A stretch of DNA of 64,000 nucleotides from Litomosoides sigmodontis (Eukaryota > Nematoda > Chromadorea > Rhabditida > Onchocercidae), in the NCBI GenBank assembly GCA_963070105.1, contig OY718804.1, positions 7,423,817 through 7,487,816 of the forward strand, written 5' to 3'. A program made the translations under genes and the position numbers. The notes under the pieces are model-generated. The model worked only from the letters and a program-made list of their open reading frames with translations. It made no database searches and was not told the origin of the DNA. Positions 13,381 to 27,534 of the stretch are shown piece by piece (the first letter of the stretch is position 1; every line of letters begins with the position of its first letter).

Positions 13381-16300
13381 ATGCAGTTAACGAATCCAGT
13401 ATGGATTCATCACTCAGGTAAATATATGATTGCATTTCATGCAAATTGCGCATCTTCAGAACTTTATTAATACTATTCCCACTACGTTTATTGATGTCCT
13501 TATGTATTCATTAAATGTCGTTTTGCTCGATGAATATTTGATTAGTTTATATCTTTGTCCTTTCTGTAGTTTTAAATTTAGGTGGTGCAATCTACTCGGT
13601 AGATATTCATCCAGATGGTACAAAGATAGCAACGTGCGGACAAGGTGGTGAGGGTGGTTCAGGTCTCGTGATAATCTGGAATGTGAAGCCTGTGATTAAT
13701 GAGAAAGCTAGTCAAGAGGCATCGTGTAGTCGATTACTCTCTCGAATCCTACACCAAAGTAATTTGGAGTATTATATTATTGTTTTCTACATCCGGATTA
13801 ACTAGGATTGTTTAATTGCTGCACATAGTTGAATTTTTGTTTTGCAACTTTTCTTCAATTTGAACTATGGCATTACCAAAACATAGTGAAGTTGGTAGCA
13901 ATGAAGTAAGCCAAAGACGTACAGCTTTAAAGTACGTTTTATGGTGTGTCGCCTACCATATTCTGCAATCTTCAGTGTGCAGTGAATGCTACTATTAAGA
14001 CTTTCTATGTAACTTTCTGATGTTTAGATTGTGTCAATTGTGTTCGTTGGTCGCCGGATGGAACGTATCTTGGATGTGCTGGTGATCAACAATCATTGAC
14101 GCTCTGGGAGTTTGGCGGTCGAGTTTTCAGTGCTGGAACTATTGGTTCGAAGGTAATTTTTGCATAAAATTGATTGCTCTGTCTGTCCATGCAAACTAAT
14201 TATTCGTAATAGATTAATTTGAAAATCGTCTATGGTCGATTTTTCAAGCGACTGGATAAAAATAATTCGAATCCTTGAAAATTGAACGCATTTAGGATTC
14301 TGTTAACGTCGAAAAGTATCGAGAAAAATATCGATTGTATGGACACTCTTTAGATGTGTTACATCTTGAATGGTCCAGAGATGGACGCTATCTTGCGTCT
14401 TGTGGAATGGATCACACTGTGATTATTTGGGACGCTCATAATTTACCAAGTATGTATTTTTCTCCTTGAATATCATTAACCCACTTTTTATGGATTTGTA
14501 CACTTAAAGGAATTCGAAATTATTGCCCTTTTCTCATGTATGTCAATCGAGTGGATGGGTAAGTTGGTGAAGCTTCAATATTTTCAGATAAAGTGGTATC
14601 GTTAACAGTCGAACGAGGCGGACATCAGGGAATCGTGAAAGGAGTAAGCTGGGATCCAATTGGAAAATTTCTCGCTACGCAGTCTGCTGACAAGTCTGTG
14701 AGAATCTGGACCACCGACAATTGGCAGTGCATTAAAGTAGTCGTGGATCCTTTCATTGAGGTTTGTTAAGGGGAACTCATTGGCACTTCACAGCTGTAAA
14801 TCATCCTTCATTTGGAAATTATATGAATTTCTGAATTTCTTGAATCTTTAAACATTGCGACGAAAATGTTAGTTAATCTGGATTTTTTTCAAGCTTCCTG
14901 TTTTACTCACTTAAGTTCAAAAAATAATTCGAAATGCAGTGGGTGATTACATGTTATATTTTAAAGAGTAGTCAATCAACCATGTTTTGTCGATTAGACT
15001 GGTCGCCAGATGGTACTTACTTAATAGCGCCATGTGCTAGCAATAACTCCGGGCCAACTGCTCACTTGATACGACGAAAGGTGACGAATTTCGAAACAGT
15101 CTGATTTTCACAGAGATAATTGTATCACTAATTGGTTACTTATTTTACACTAGGATTTAATTTTTATCAAGATTATTTAAAGAATTACATATTCATTCAT
15201 TACCAGCTATAATATTTTGTTTCATTTATGTCTAGGACTGGGATACTACATTGGATTTGGTTGGTCATCGAAAGGCTGTAACAGTGGTTCGGGCTTGCCC
15301 TCGTATGATTGAATATCAGAACTACAAGGTTTTTGAATTAAAGCGTTTTAATAGCTAAAGTAATAGAACTTTTTATACAAAATCACTGCAATTTTCCATT
15401 TAATTTTAAAATTTTCATTATTTCATATATTAGTAGTTTAACTGTCTATCCTGTCTAACTTCATAAGACATTGAATTTCATAATTTGTCCTTAAATTAAA
15501 GAAACTATTTTCAGGGCAATCAAATTCAAGTGAGCTGCATAGCAATGGGCAGTCGTGACAAATCGTTGAGCGTCTGGTTATTACCAAATGTAGATCGGCC
15601 ATTAGTTGTCCTTTACAAACTTTTTAAACATTCCATACTTGATTTTTCCTGGTAAACATTTGTTTTTAATATAACAACTTGAAGAGTTGCTTGCAAATTA
15701 ATTAATCACAGTTCACTCTGGTGTTAAAAATTATTCCATATGAGTTTTATAACATTAGCCGGTATAGATCGATAGAAGCAAACACCGCTTTAAATTATTG
15801 CAGGAATGATTATCACCTAACCATTTGCTCGATGGATGGAACAGTAAAATCAATTGTGTTTGATGCAAAGGAGTTAGGACGGTTACTTACTTCTTCAGAA
15901 ATGGTATTTTCGAATTTATTTTAAGTTGGTTAATTCTTGTCTTCCTGTCCGTATAATAATTTTAGTAAAAAGAAGATGGTATGCATGAATTACGATGTAT
16001 AGTTACTGTTGGTGCTTTTAAGGGTGATCTATGCGAACGAATGTATAGTCGTCGGCCATTGCAATATTCTTGTGGTCAACTAAATAATGGACATCAATTG
16101 TTATCTTCCAAGGACTCTAGCCGAATGTTTGTTGATGATCTGAAAAAACTTCAAAACGAAAAGCAAGAGCCAGAACAATCGAAACTTTACGACATTGGTT
16201 CTTTGACTTTGCCGCAAATGAAGGGAGTTGCTGGAAATCAAACCACCACTGTCAGTGCAGTTTCATGTGATGCAGGTTCTTCCTTATCTTTTGGAGGATA

Positions 16301-19300
16301 AAGTGATGAATCGCATATTTTTTTGGTTCATTTTTTGCAAGTGTAAAGGAGGACATTTTGTTTCGACATATCCAGAATAGAAAAAAATGACCTACCAGTT
16401 TGAACATAAAGAAATATGGTGTTCTATCTGTTTTGTGCGGTATTCTTAATTTATATTAACAGCTCAAATTCATTGTCCGGAGAAGATGCTTGTTTCATCG
16501 GAGTTACCAAAGAAACAAACCGAGCTTCGAACCAAATCGGGGAAGAGAAGGATAAAGCCTGCTTTCATTGCATCTGTTACAGTTCCTGAAGCTGAAATAA
16601 CTGTGGCACCGCTTTCTATAGATGAACCAACACCAAGCAGGTGAAGTCTAAAACTGCATATTTTGTTCCACTTGGTTTTTAAATATGTCTTCAGTTATTC
16701 AATTATAACACTGTTTACTTTAGTTATGAGCCATCTCAGGCATCATCTGTGCATCTTTTGGCATCCCCGTCCAAAAGTAGTGGTCGAATTTTAGTAAGCA
16801 GTATTGAAAAGGTAGAAACTACGCTAAGAATTGAAGAGCCAATGGACACTCACCTTCCGACATCTAAAACCGAACAGGTTATCTGATTTTCTGCTTATGT
16901 GACGAGCATATTCAAAAACCAATAACTATCAACGCCGAGTTGTTTTCTTATAGATGCTACCTCAGTTGGCGTTAAAACCACTGCTGCGTCCTGCTCCACT
17001 TCCAGAATCACCAGCAGTTATGTTGAATGATAATCGATCTGTTACCTTTCCTATTCCTCAGCAACGTCGATCACTATCAGTATCTGTTCCTCCAGTGAGT
17101 TACAATTACCATAATTATAACACTCCTTTTGTTTCATTCCATTTTAGCTTATCTGATTGAAATATCGACTGATATATGTTACGCTTAGAAATACATATAA
17201 GTTATGATCATAGCACGGTAATATAAATTAATTCTCTAATCGTTCAGGTAACTTTTTAATGCAGAATTTTTTTGAGTTGTTTGAGTAATTTTCCTTAACT
17301 AAGGAGTCAGTTGGAATAATTTTTAGTAACTTATTGGTCAAGTAATTTTTTGTAAAAATGTTTACTTGATATCTGTAAATTAATTACAGACTGAAATGTG
17401 TTCAATAAATAAGATTGATGTATTGAATGGATATGAAGTTGCGGCAACTGTAAAGCTCACGAAGTTATGTGGTATGAAAGATGCAACAGTACTATGGACA
17501 GCTCATTTGGATCCAGTTGTATGCTCAGTTGCTGCTAATAGGTGTTTCTTTTACTTGGAGCTTTTTTCTGTATTTTGAAGAAAACTGGAATTGTTACAGT
17601 TTTAATCTTGAAAAAAATAAACATTTTTGCTTCAAGTAAAAATGTCATTTATAGATTTCTTAGTCGATGCGATAAATCTTTGTTACGAATATTAGATTTT
17701 TGCATTTGGCCACTGGAAAATGATGGCTCAGATTGACTTAGCTTCGACTAAACCTTTCAAGTGATCCTCTTACAGTCATTGGTTTGTAGCTGGTTGCTAC
17801 GACGGCAGCATCCATATTTATTCAACACCTTCCGGTCGATTACATACATTCTTTACTATCGATTCATTACCTTTCATAATTCAAGTGCATCGAAATTATC
17901 TTTCTATTTGCTCAGCTCAGGGATTAGTTTATTCTTGGTTAGACTTTTCATATTTTTTCTGAATGGATAGATAATCATTATGTATCACAGTCTCGGCAGT
18001 TTTTTAGAATAATTCTTTTTTTTCAGTTGTTTTTTGCAAAGAAATTATTTCTTTTTAGGAATATAGAAAATAGAAAATGTATCATGTCAAGGAAATCAGT
18101 GGCTGATTTCTGTGAAAAAGGTGATGTTCAGTTTGTTAAAGAAAAAAAAGCATTTATTGTTTCATATTGCTATCATTAATGAAGTTTTCGACAAGAAAAA
18201 TATGTCATTAGATAATTTTCTGACAGTTCAGAAATAGGAGCGTCCCAAACGTGCAAAATTCTTGGTTGTTAATAATGGCACAGTTTCATTAATTCTCTTG
18301 ACATATAATTTTTATTTACAGATTGTAAAGTAGTTTCTTGCACATTATCAGACGTAGGAGAACCTGTCATTACTCTTTCAAATGGAAAAACTTATTCTTT
18401 TTTACTGTCACTTGATTGCTGGTAAGAAACACTTTGCCGTATTTCCTGCTAAAAAGGAACCGAAATAACACTAGCTTTTTATCACATTCATTATCACTTT
18501 GGAATATATTGAACTTTAGTTTAACTTAAAAGCAGTAATATTTCAAAAAAAGTTCAGTCCTTACTTTTAGGCAACTGCTGTTAGATGAAAAAAGCATTCT
18601 GCCTAGATTAAGTGTTCCATCAGTGAATGCTTCAGCTAGTGCTTTACTCGGTCCTATAAAGAGGTTGGTTGCCTGATGAAACTTTTCTTTTTGTTCTAAT
18701 CTCTTCGTTTCTTTTTGTTCTAATCTCTTCGTTTATTACTTAAACCAAAAAATGCGATTTTTCAGCAGCCCAATTCATGTGAATAGTGAAGTCCAGATCA
18801 ATGCCACACATTCATTCTTGGAGGAACGGCTTTGCAGCTCACTCTCTTTAAGACTTGCTAATGATTTCCGTCACTACCTCAATTTATACGTACGATCTCT
18901 TCTTCAGCATGGTTAGAGAATTGTAAATTCAATTTCTAATCCATTTATGTCAGGGCATGTAGATTTCTGGATTTTTGAATGACTAGCTATAACAAAGACG
19001 AAAAGTGGCTTTAATGAAGGCTTGTTTCAAAAAGGATAAAAACAGTTTTGATCGATGTGGTCAGCTATGTAATTAATTGAAATTATTAATTACATAACTG
19101 TAACAAAATGGTCCATGCTGATCAGCTTATTTGACTATCCGATCCCAATTTTTTAATCTTCTCGACCTAATGAGCCTTCTTGGCGTAATGAAGTTGTTAT
19201 TGTCCACACGGTTTGTAGGATGTACTGCAAAGTTAAATGAAATTGTTTCGACATATTTTACCACCGTCTCAATCTGCGGGTTAAAATCCGATGTGCTCTT

Positions 19301-19397
19301 GCGTGAAATATTGGAACTGGCGAGGAAGACCGAGGGATGCAATGAATTCATCCGTGACATTACCCTACGTCTCGAGTCGCTTATTTCTCACCAATAA
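13381..19397 (+). CDS. hira-1: HIRA histone H3.3 chaperone
   Basis: Scaffold of the HIRA complex, which deposits H3.3-H4 independently of replication in the nucleus. The start is firm: a 37-nt first exon (13381-13417) reads MQLTNPVWIHHSG and joins the exon at 13582 as GAIYSVDIHPDGTKIATCGQ, matching the family N-terminus. Seven WD40 blades follow across small exons (13582-15903), for example WSPDGTYLGCAGDQQSLTLW, WDPIGKFLATQSADKSVRIW and GHRKAVTVVR. A B-domain-like motif QTELRTKSGKRRIKPAFIA (about 16512-16570) is the expected ASF1-binding segment. The HIRA C-terminal fold runs from about 17390 to the end: AHLDPVVCSVAANR, HWFVAGCYDGSIHIY, FRHYLNLYVRSLLQHG, and a last exon from about 19212 with LLREILELARKTEGCNEF. 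TAA is at 19395-19397, with a possible AATAAA at 19692. It is convergent with the SLC35A gene. Confidence 0.96.
18684..18731. repeat. Exact 24-bp tandem duplication in a HIRA intron
   Basis: Two identical 24-bp copies (18684-18707 and 18708-18731), rich in T and C, lie just upstream of the acceptor for the exon beginning SPIHVNSEVQIN. The copies match perfectly, so the duplication looks recent. It enlarges the polypyrimidine tract of this intron. Confidence 0.9.
19066..19096. repeat. Perfect 12-bp inverted repeat in the last HIRA intron
   Basis: Arms TATGTAATTAAT (19066-19077) and ATTAATTACATA (19085-19096) are exact reverse complements with a 7-base spacer. They lie in the intron before the terminal HIRA exon. 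Could form a small hairpin in the pre-mRNA; AT-only pairing apart from one G-C makes it weak. Confidence 0.85.
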
Positions 19398-20271
19398 CAC
19401 TGATGTTAACAGTTTCATTTGGTATATAGCTGTTCTTCATCACAAATTACATCAAATTTGTGACAGTTATTGTAAAATCTGGGGTGCTATTTTTGAATTT
19501 CAATTTTTAAAATTTGTTTTTTCTGATAATTTTTGGATTATATTTTGGCTGTTTTTCGTTTTTAGCTGAATATGACGCATTCGGTATGTTTCTGCTACAT
19601 TGTCTTATCGTTTCTGCTACAGTCATTTCTCAGCTTTCGAACTGTGATATTTGGACTAGTAATTATTTTGTGAGGTTTTGATCTCCATAAAAATAAAACC
19701 AGGAATATTTATACCCCTGTTCTTCTTACATTTTTTGCTTTAATCGTCAATTACTTTTTCACTTAATAATTCAGTTGTTCTCTCATTAATTAAGGAATGG
19801 AATAATGCACGTAACTACTTCACATTCCTAATTTAAAAAAATCTATCTTTACTCGAACAAATTTTGCATGGTTGTACTTTTACTGTGACAATTTTTGTAC
19901 ACTGTTGTGGCTAAAAGTAAATATGGTTGCATTAAATAGCAACAGTACCTGTTCATCTTATTTTACTCGGCGTGATACATGAATTAGTGATTTTATTGAA
20001 GTCAAGTGTAAATGTGCCAATACGTTAAATTGCCTACAGCTGCAGCATGAAGCTTTGTTTTTTTTTTGCCTTGAAAAAGAATTATATACACTCAGCATCA
20101 CGAAAGGAATAGCGGTTGCTTAGGTTTCAATAAAATAATAAAATGCATTTGCAATAACTGATTAAACGTGGAATTTTTTGCGCGTCTCCTAATCGAACTT
20201 TTAGCACATTAAATGGTAGTTGAATTTTTCAAATCCTCAATAATGAAAAAATGTTTTCTATAAGAATTAAT
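19398..20271. other. Convergent 3' region, HIRA and SLC35A
   Basis: AT-rich stretch between two genes transcribed toward each other. It holds an AATAAA on the plus strand at 19692-19697 for HIRA and the reverse complement TTTATT at 19992-19997, a candidate polyA signal for the transporter. No coding region seen. Confidence 0.5.
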
Positions 20272-22640
20272 TCATTCTGGTACTGAACTGTACAATAATA
20301 TTGCTCCGCAAACAGTTATGGAGCCGATAACAAACACTAAATCCAGTTGCATATCGTGAAATACGAAACACGAAATCGCAACAACCAAAATGATGCTTAC
20401 TGCCGCAGCAAAACTTTTACATAAGTTATCCAGGTATTTCACCACCAATGATATGTAAATTCCTCCTGGAATTAAAGCTTATATATTTTTTGCTTCCTAT
20501 CTGCAGCTGAGGTTTTTAACGACATTTCCTTCCTGTACTTTTTCATTTTTTTATATCATTATTTAAGTACCTATGATGCGCTTCAGACTTCACCATATTG
20601 AATCACATTTAGCGCCTTAGTGGAAACTTGTTTCGCTTCAGAAACTTATCAATCATGTACTGCTGATAAGTTCATGAAAATTTTCATATAATTCAAGCAA
20701 CAATTAATGGAAAAAACGATTAACTTGCCCAAACTTAAAAATACGATGATTGCAACGACATTGATATTGTAACCATAAAAGAATCCTTTGGTCAAAATCG
20801 CATTCCATTCAGAAAGAATGCATCCTGAAGCTGCACTTACTACACCGCAACTATACATTTGAAGATTCCGGATCCAGAACGGTGTTTCGCTGCCGTCTTT
20901 AAGCAAATATTCAAAGTACACACCTGTAAACTCATTACGAAAATCGAAATTCCTACTACTCCTGAATTTTCAACCGTTTAAACAAGATTTAATCAACATA
21001 TTACCAACCAGCAAAACCTGCTGTGATACACGTAAGTAATACAGCGCCCAATCCAACCATATAATTTTCCTCGCTTTTCTCCGCAACGCTTCTTTCACTT
21101 ATGCTAAGCTATAAATTCATATTACCAATTTTAAAACAAATGAAATTCAATTCAATTCCATTAACACGGAACAAACAATGAAATAATATTCTGAACAACT
21201 AAACCATTTTTACCTCAACGGTTCCATTTTCCTGATTGCAGTTCCTAATATTTTGCACAGAAGATAGAATTTTCAATTAAGCTAAATTTTTCAATTAAGC
21301 TTAAGCCACAAGAAATCGAAATATTAGATAACCGTTTTAGCCCTCTACCTGTATAATTTACTTTATATGTATTTCCAAAAAAAGGAAATCAGTAAATCAG
21401 CAGAATTAATCTTCTATATATTCTAATCATTCAATTTCACACAAACATTGAAAGAAGCACCTCCACAGCAGCAACACCGCCGAAAAGTAAAAAAATTGCA
21501 AACCATCGTGTACCGGAAAATCGCCGTCCAAGAATGACCATCATAAAAATAGCTGTAGTCACTACCTTAAGCTGAGTAGTAACATGATATACCCCAGCGT
21601 TCAAGTTTGACAATGCAACGAAGTCAAGATTATTTTGAAGTGCATAAGCGACTGACGGCAAAGCCATTTTCATCAAATCTTTTGGCTTCCCAAAATACTC
21701 CTTCCTCATGCACTGTAATTTAATTCATTATTTAAATTATTTAAGAAACTGTCATTTACCAGGATTTGTTTTTGACTTTTTGCTTCACTTTTTAAAGTTT
21801 CATGTTACATAAGTAATAAGTAGACCATGCATAAGTGATTAAGTGTAACAAATGAGTCCTGCACGCATCTAGACCAGTAATATTATCAAATTTCAGATAA
21901 GTAAAAGATGAAGTAAACTTGCTCTTGTAAATTCGTTCACATTGTAGTTACTAAATTGAAATACAAAGAACAAAGTAATAATCATTTTGATCACTTCCGA
22001 GAGATAGACAACCGTTGTTGGGAAGTATTGCTAGAAAAGGTCATATGTTTTAGCAACAGTTTTTTTTTTTCAAATCATAATTTAATTCCACTAAACAGTA
22101 TGGAAAAAATATAATCTTGAAGAAAGCTGGTATATTTGGAGTAGTTTAACCAAAAATTATACAATTCACTAGTGGCAATGTGCTATGACTATGCATAATA
22201 TGAATCATTTTATAAAGTGAAATGGAAGTAATCAGAGAGGGAACCAATAATTCAAAAAATAAACAAATAGATACTGTACATTATATGACAAATAAATAAT
22301 GCGGTTTCGAAATTAATAATTGACGACAAAATAGATTAGACACTGACAGTAAATATCTGTTTAGACTTTATAACGACACTTTTAAACTAAGAGTATTTTT
22401 AAAAAATACGAAATTTCTTGATATTATGTGTAAAATTACATCACATACCAAATGTTTAGGTGTACTTGAACGAGAATATCTCACCATCACTGTATAGCTC
22501 GTCCAAATAAAAATCATCTGAATAATAATGAAATACTTGAAACGAAGACCACTTCGTTCTTCACTTCCGTTCATTTTTGATGTTAATGGAATGACATCAT
22601 CAGCCTGCGGTAATTTCTCCCACTTCCCACCAATTAACAT
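20272..22640 (-). CDS. SLC35A-family nucleotide-sugar transporter (UDP-GlcNAc/UDP-Gal type)
   Basis: Golgi antiporter importing nucleotide sugars for glycosylation. Exons on the minus strand, in order: about 22640-22450 (MLIGGKWEKLPQADDV, then FIIIQMIFIWTSYTVMVRYS, helix 1); about 22036-21910 (TTVVYLSEVIKMIITLFFVF, helix 2); 21711-21437 (ALPSVAYALQNNLDFVALSN and YHVTTQLKVVTTAIFM, the family core); about 21290-21210 (short loop exon); about 21110-21014 (VGLGAVLLTCITAGFAG); 20921-20680 (YFEYLLKDGSETPFWIRNLQ, GFFYGYN); and about 20467-20272 (KYLDNLCKSFAAAVSIILVV to the stop). The order and motifs track human SLC35A3 throughout. The start Met at 22640 follows a TTCCAG acceptor two bases upstream, as expected for trans-splicing; a second Met at 22574 is also possible. 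Substrate is inferred from similarity only. Confidence 0.92.
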
Positions 22641-24268
22641 TGCTGGAATTAAATAAATTTTGAAAATATATAATATACCAATCTCCAAGTTCAAACCTCT
22701 AAATGCGATATGCGATAAATCTTCAAATTCGGCAAAATGCACACCAATGAAGTGTAAGGTACGATTTTAAACAACATTGGACCCATGAAAGTGCTTCTAG
22801 GCAACATATATTTGAAGAATTCAAGACCAAATCAGAAAATGATACCTGGTGATAGGTGCAGAAAAGAAAAACTTAGCTAGCAACATATTTAGAAATGAAA
22901 TATTTGACCGCCTAATGAGATGTCATATTTCTTTTCATCGAATAAACTCACATGCTTGGAATCTTGACGGACATATCGCCAGAGATATTTTCGTTACTAT
23001 TTTTTGTCCAAAAAACTCTTGTAAAGCCACAATTATTTCTAAAGAATTAAGGGTATGGATCATCGCAAATCAATAAATAGTTCAAAAATATTGTTGTCAG
23101 AGCTAAAATTTCCAACAGCTGCAAGGAAAAGCTTTCTATCTCCGTCTGATTTAACCAAAACAAATTCGGAAAACTATACAACTAACTTATAGGTTAGGAC
23201 TAACACTTAAGCATTCCATATGCTGCAATAATTTTCGCCTTTACACCCGCAACTGTTTTCTGTAAGTTACTGAATTCTGAAAACAATACAATCTAAATGT
23301 AGCTGGAAGTACAGAGCGTGTATAAGTGGAAGAGAGCACGTCTGATTGTGCAAGTTTTGGAATACATTCAGCACATTTATTAGATTTCAGTACAAATTTT
23401 ACCAAAGACTGATTGGCAGACAGAGCAAAGTAATCAATTCAAGGCACAATGGATGTAAGACACAAGCGGTTGTTGCAACGAAATTAAAAGATCTCGACAG
23501 CAGCAAGAAATTTAAAAATCAAAAAGCACCCATTGCGTCAGCTTCGATCAAGACAAAATAAACCACTTCTCTACACTTTCAACTTCAAATTAGCAGTATT
23601 TTCTCACGACTCTATATTCTTTCAATTACTCTCAGAACCAAGATGGACTATTGCAATAAACCAAAACACCCATCTAGAATGTAGCGTCCCCTTAATAAAA
23701 CTCCATAAAACAGATGCTGATAGACAAATGGACTAGACACATTTGCTCGTCGAAATAATACCTTGGTGAACTTCAAAATGATCAATGCATTCACAAACGA
23801 CGCATGAATACTTTTCCTTCAAATATTAATTTATTAACATTTCGGTTTTGGACTGTACTTAGATAATGGAGTCTTGAAATACCAAGCGAATATACAGCAT
23901 GCATGACATATAAATTACTGTCTGACACATGAAAGATGTGGATTCACTTTGTGTAAATGAAAATAGCGCAAAATATACAACTGGCAGTTAAAACTGTATG
24001 CGATAATTGAAACTTCCAGCTAAGCCACTTCTAAGTGTAGCTATTTGGAAATCACCCTTATCCACTTCGAAAGAATTAGTTAATCAGTTGGATAGATGAA
24101 GATAAGAACAATTTTTTTGAGAAAGATGACATGAAAGTCTTTTAACTTCTTTTGAGACCCGAAGATTAAAACATAATAAAACAAGCACCATTCACTCACA
24201 CGTGAAAAAATAAATTTTACATCTCAGCATATGTTACATTCCAAAAGTTGATATTGCAGCCGAATTAG
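22641..24268. other. Intergenic region, SLC35A to Smad
   Basis: About 1.6 kb separating two minus-strand genes. Short open frames on the plus strand (22849-23076, 23346-23561, 23533-23736) show no domain, no convincing splice context and no low-complexity bias, and were not accepted. TTTATT at 23830-23835 is a possible minus-strand polyA signal for the Smad gene. Confidence 0.45.
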
Positions 24269-26707
<2,439 letters not shown>

Positions 26708-27534
26708 TGCGACTGAAATATCAGATGAAATCCGTTCAGCTCACTGCATCGTTCGTCGGAGAAAGTATTGCTCAATTTAGATTAAATCACTTCAAAAAAG
26801 GGGTGGAGAGAGGAGAGTGCGCCAATAACCTAAGTATGGAGAGAGACCGGAAAGAAAGAGAACGTGTTTGCGCATGGCTTGGAAAAGGGATCCCAATAGC
26901 GGAATGAGATCTATAATTGAAACTGATGGTTATGATCAAATAGAGGTCACTGCAAACATGTCAACGTGGGAATGATGGGACAGCGGTCAACCTCACCAGA
27001 CCACCATCAATTAGGATGCAACGAACTGTAACAACAACGTGGGACATAACATTGCAGATACGAAAAAAGTCATTGATAAGACTGCGTAAGGTTACGTGCC
27101 ATCTGCCTCAGGAATGGATGCACAGTTACTTCAGTTGTAGGGTTCTCTGATAATTGTTGAGAAAGTTAAGCGAAGTACCAAGGTATAATTGTCATGTTCT
27201 TCTGTAGTGGTGCTAGCCGTGAAAGAGTCAGACTGCGGCACTTTACTGCGTCAACTTGGACATGTGAAAGTTACCTGCCGGCTAGTGGAACAATTTTTAC
27301 AGGAAGAGAGGCGTGAGTGACCACTCAGGGTAGGGATCAAGGCTAGAGAATTGGAATAAAATCAATATTTAGTATTTGAAAGGGAATGAATGGTTCAAAG
27401 TCAATTAGTTAAATGGAGAAGGGAAGTAAGGGGCAGTACCCTTTTCCGATAAACTGCTTTTGTTTGAAAATGAGCTACCAGATATGCTTGTCTAAGAAAT
27501 TTACTCCTTCTTGCAGGATATCAGTAATGTGCTG
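26708..27534. promoter_or_regulatory. Divergent upstream region of Smad and VPS53
   Basis: About 830 bp between two head-to-head start codons, somewhat richer in G and purines than neighbouring introns. A TTTCAG acceptor lies 6 bases before the Smad ATG and TTGCAG lies 18 bases before the VPS53 ATG, so both messages may receive a spliced leader. A plus-strand frame at 26605-26907 overlaps Smad exon 1 and is a shadow. No specific operator recognised. Confidence 0.45.

Noticed and set aside
14260..14285. TTCGAATCC box resembling a tRNA T-loop
   Set aside because: No acceptor stem, D-arm or anticodon arm can be drawn around it; it lies in a HIRA intron.
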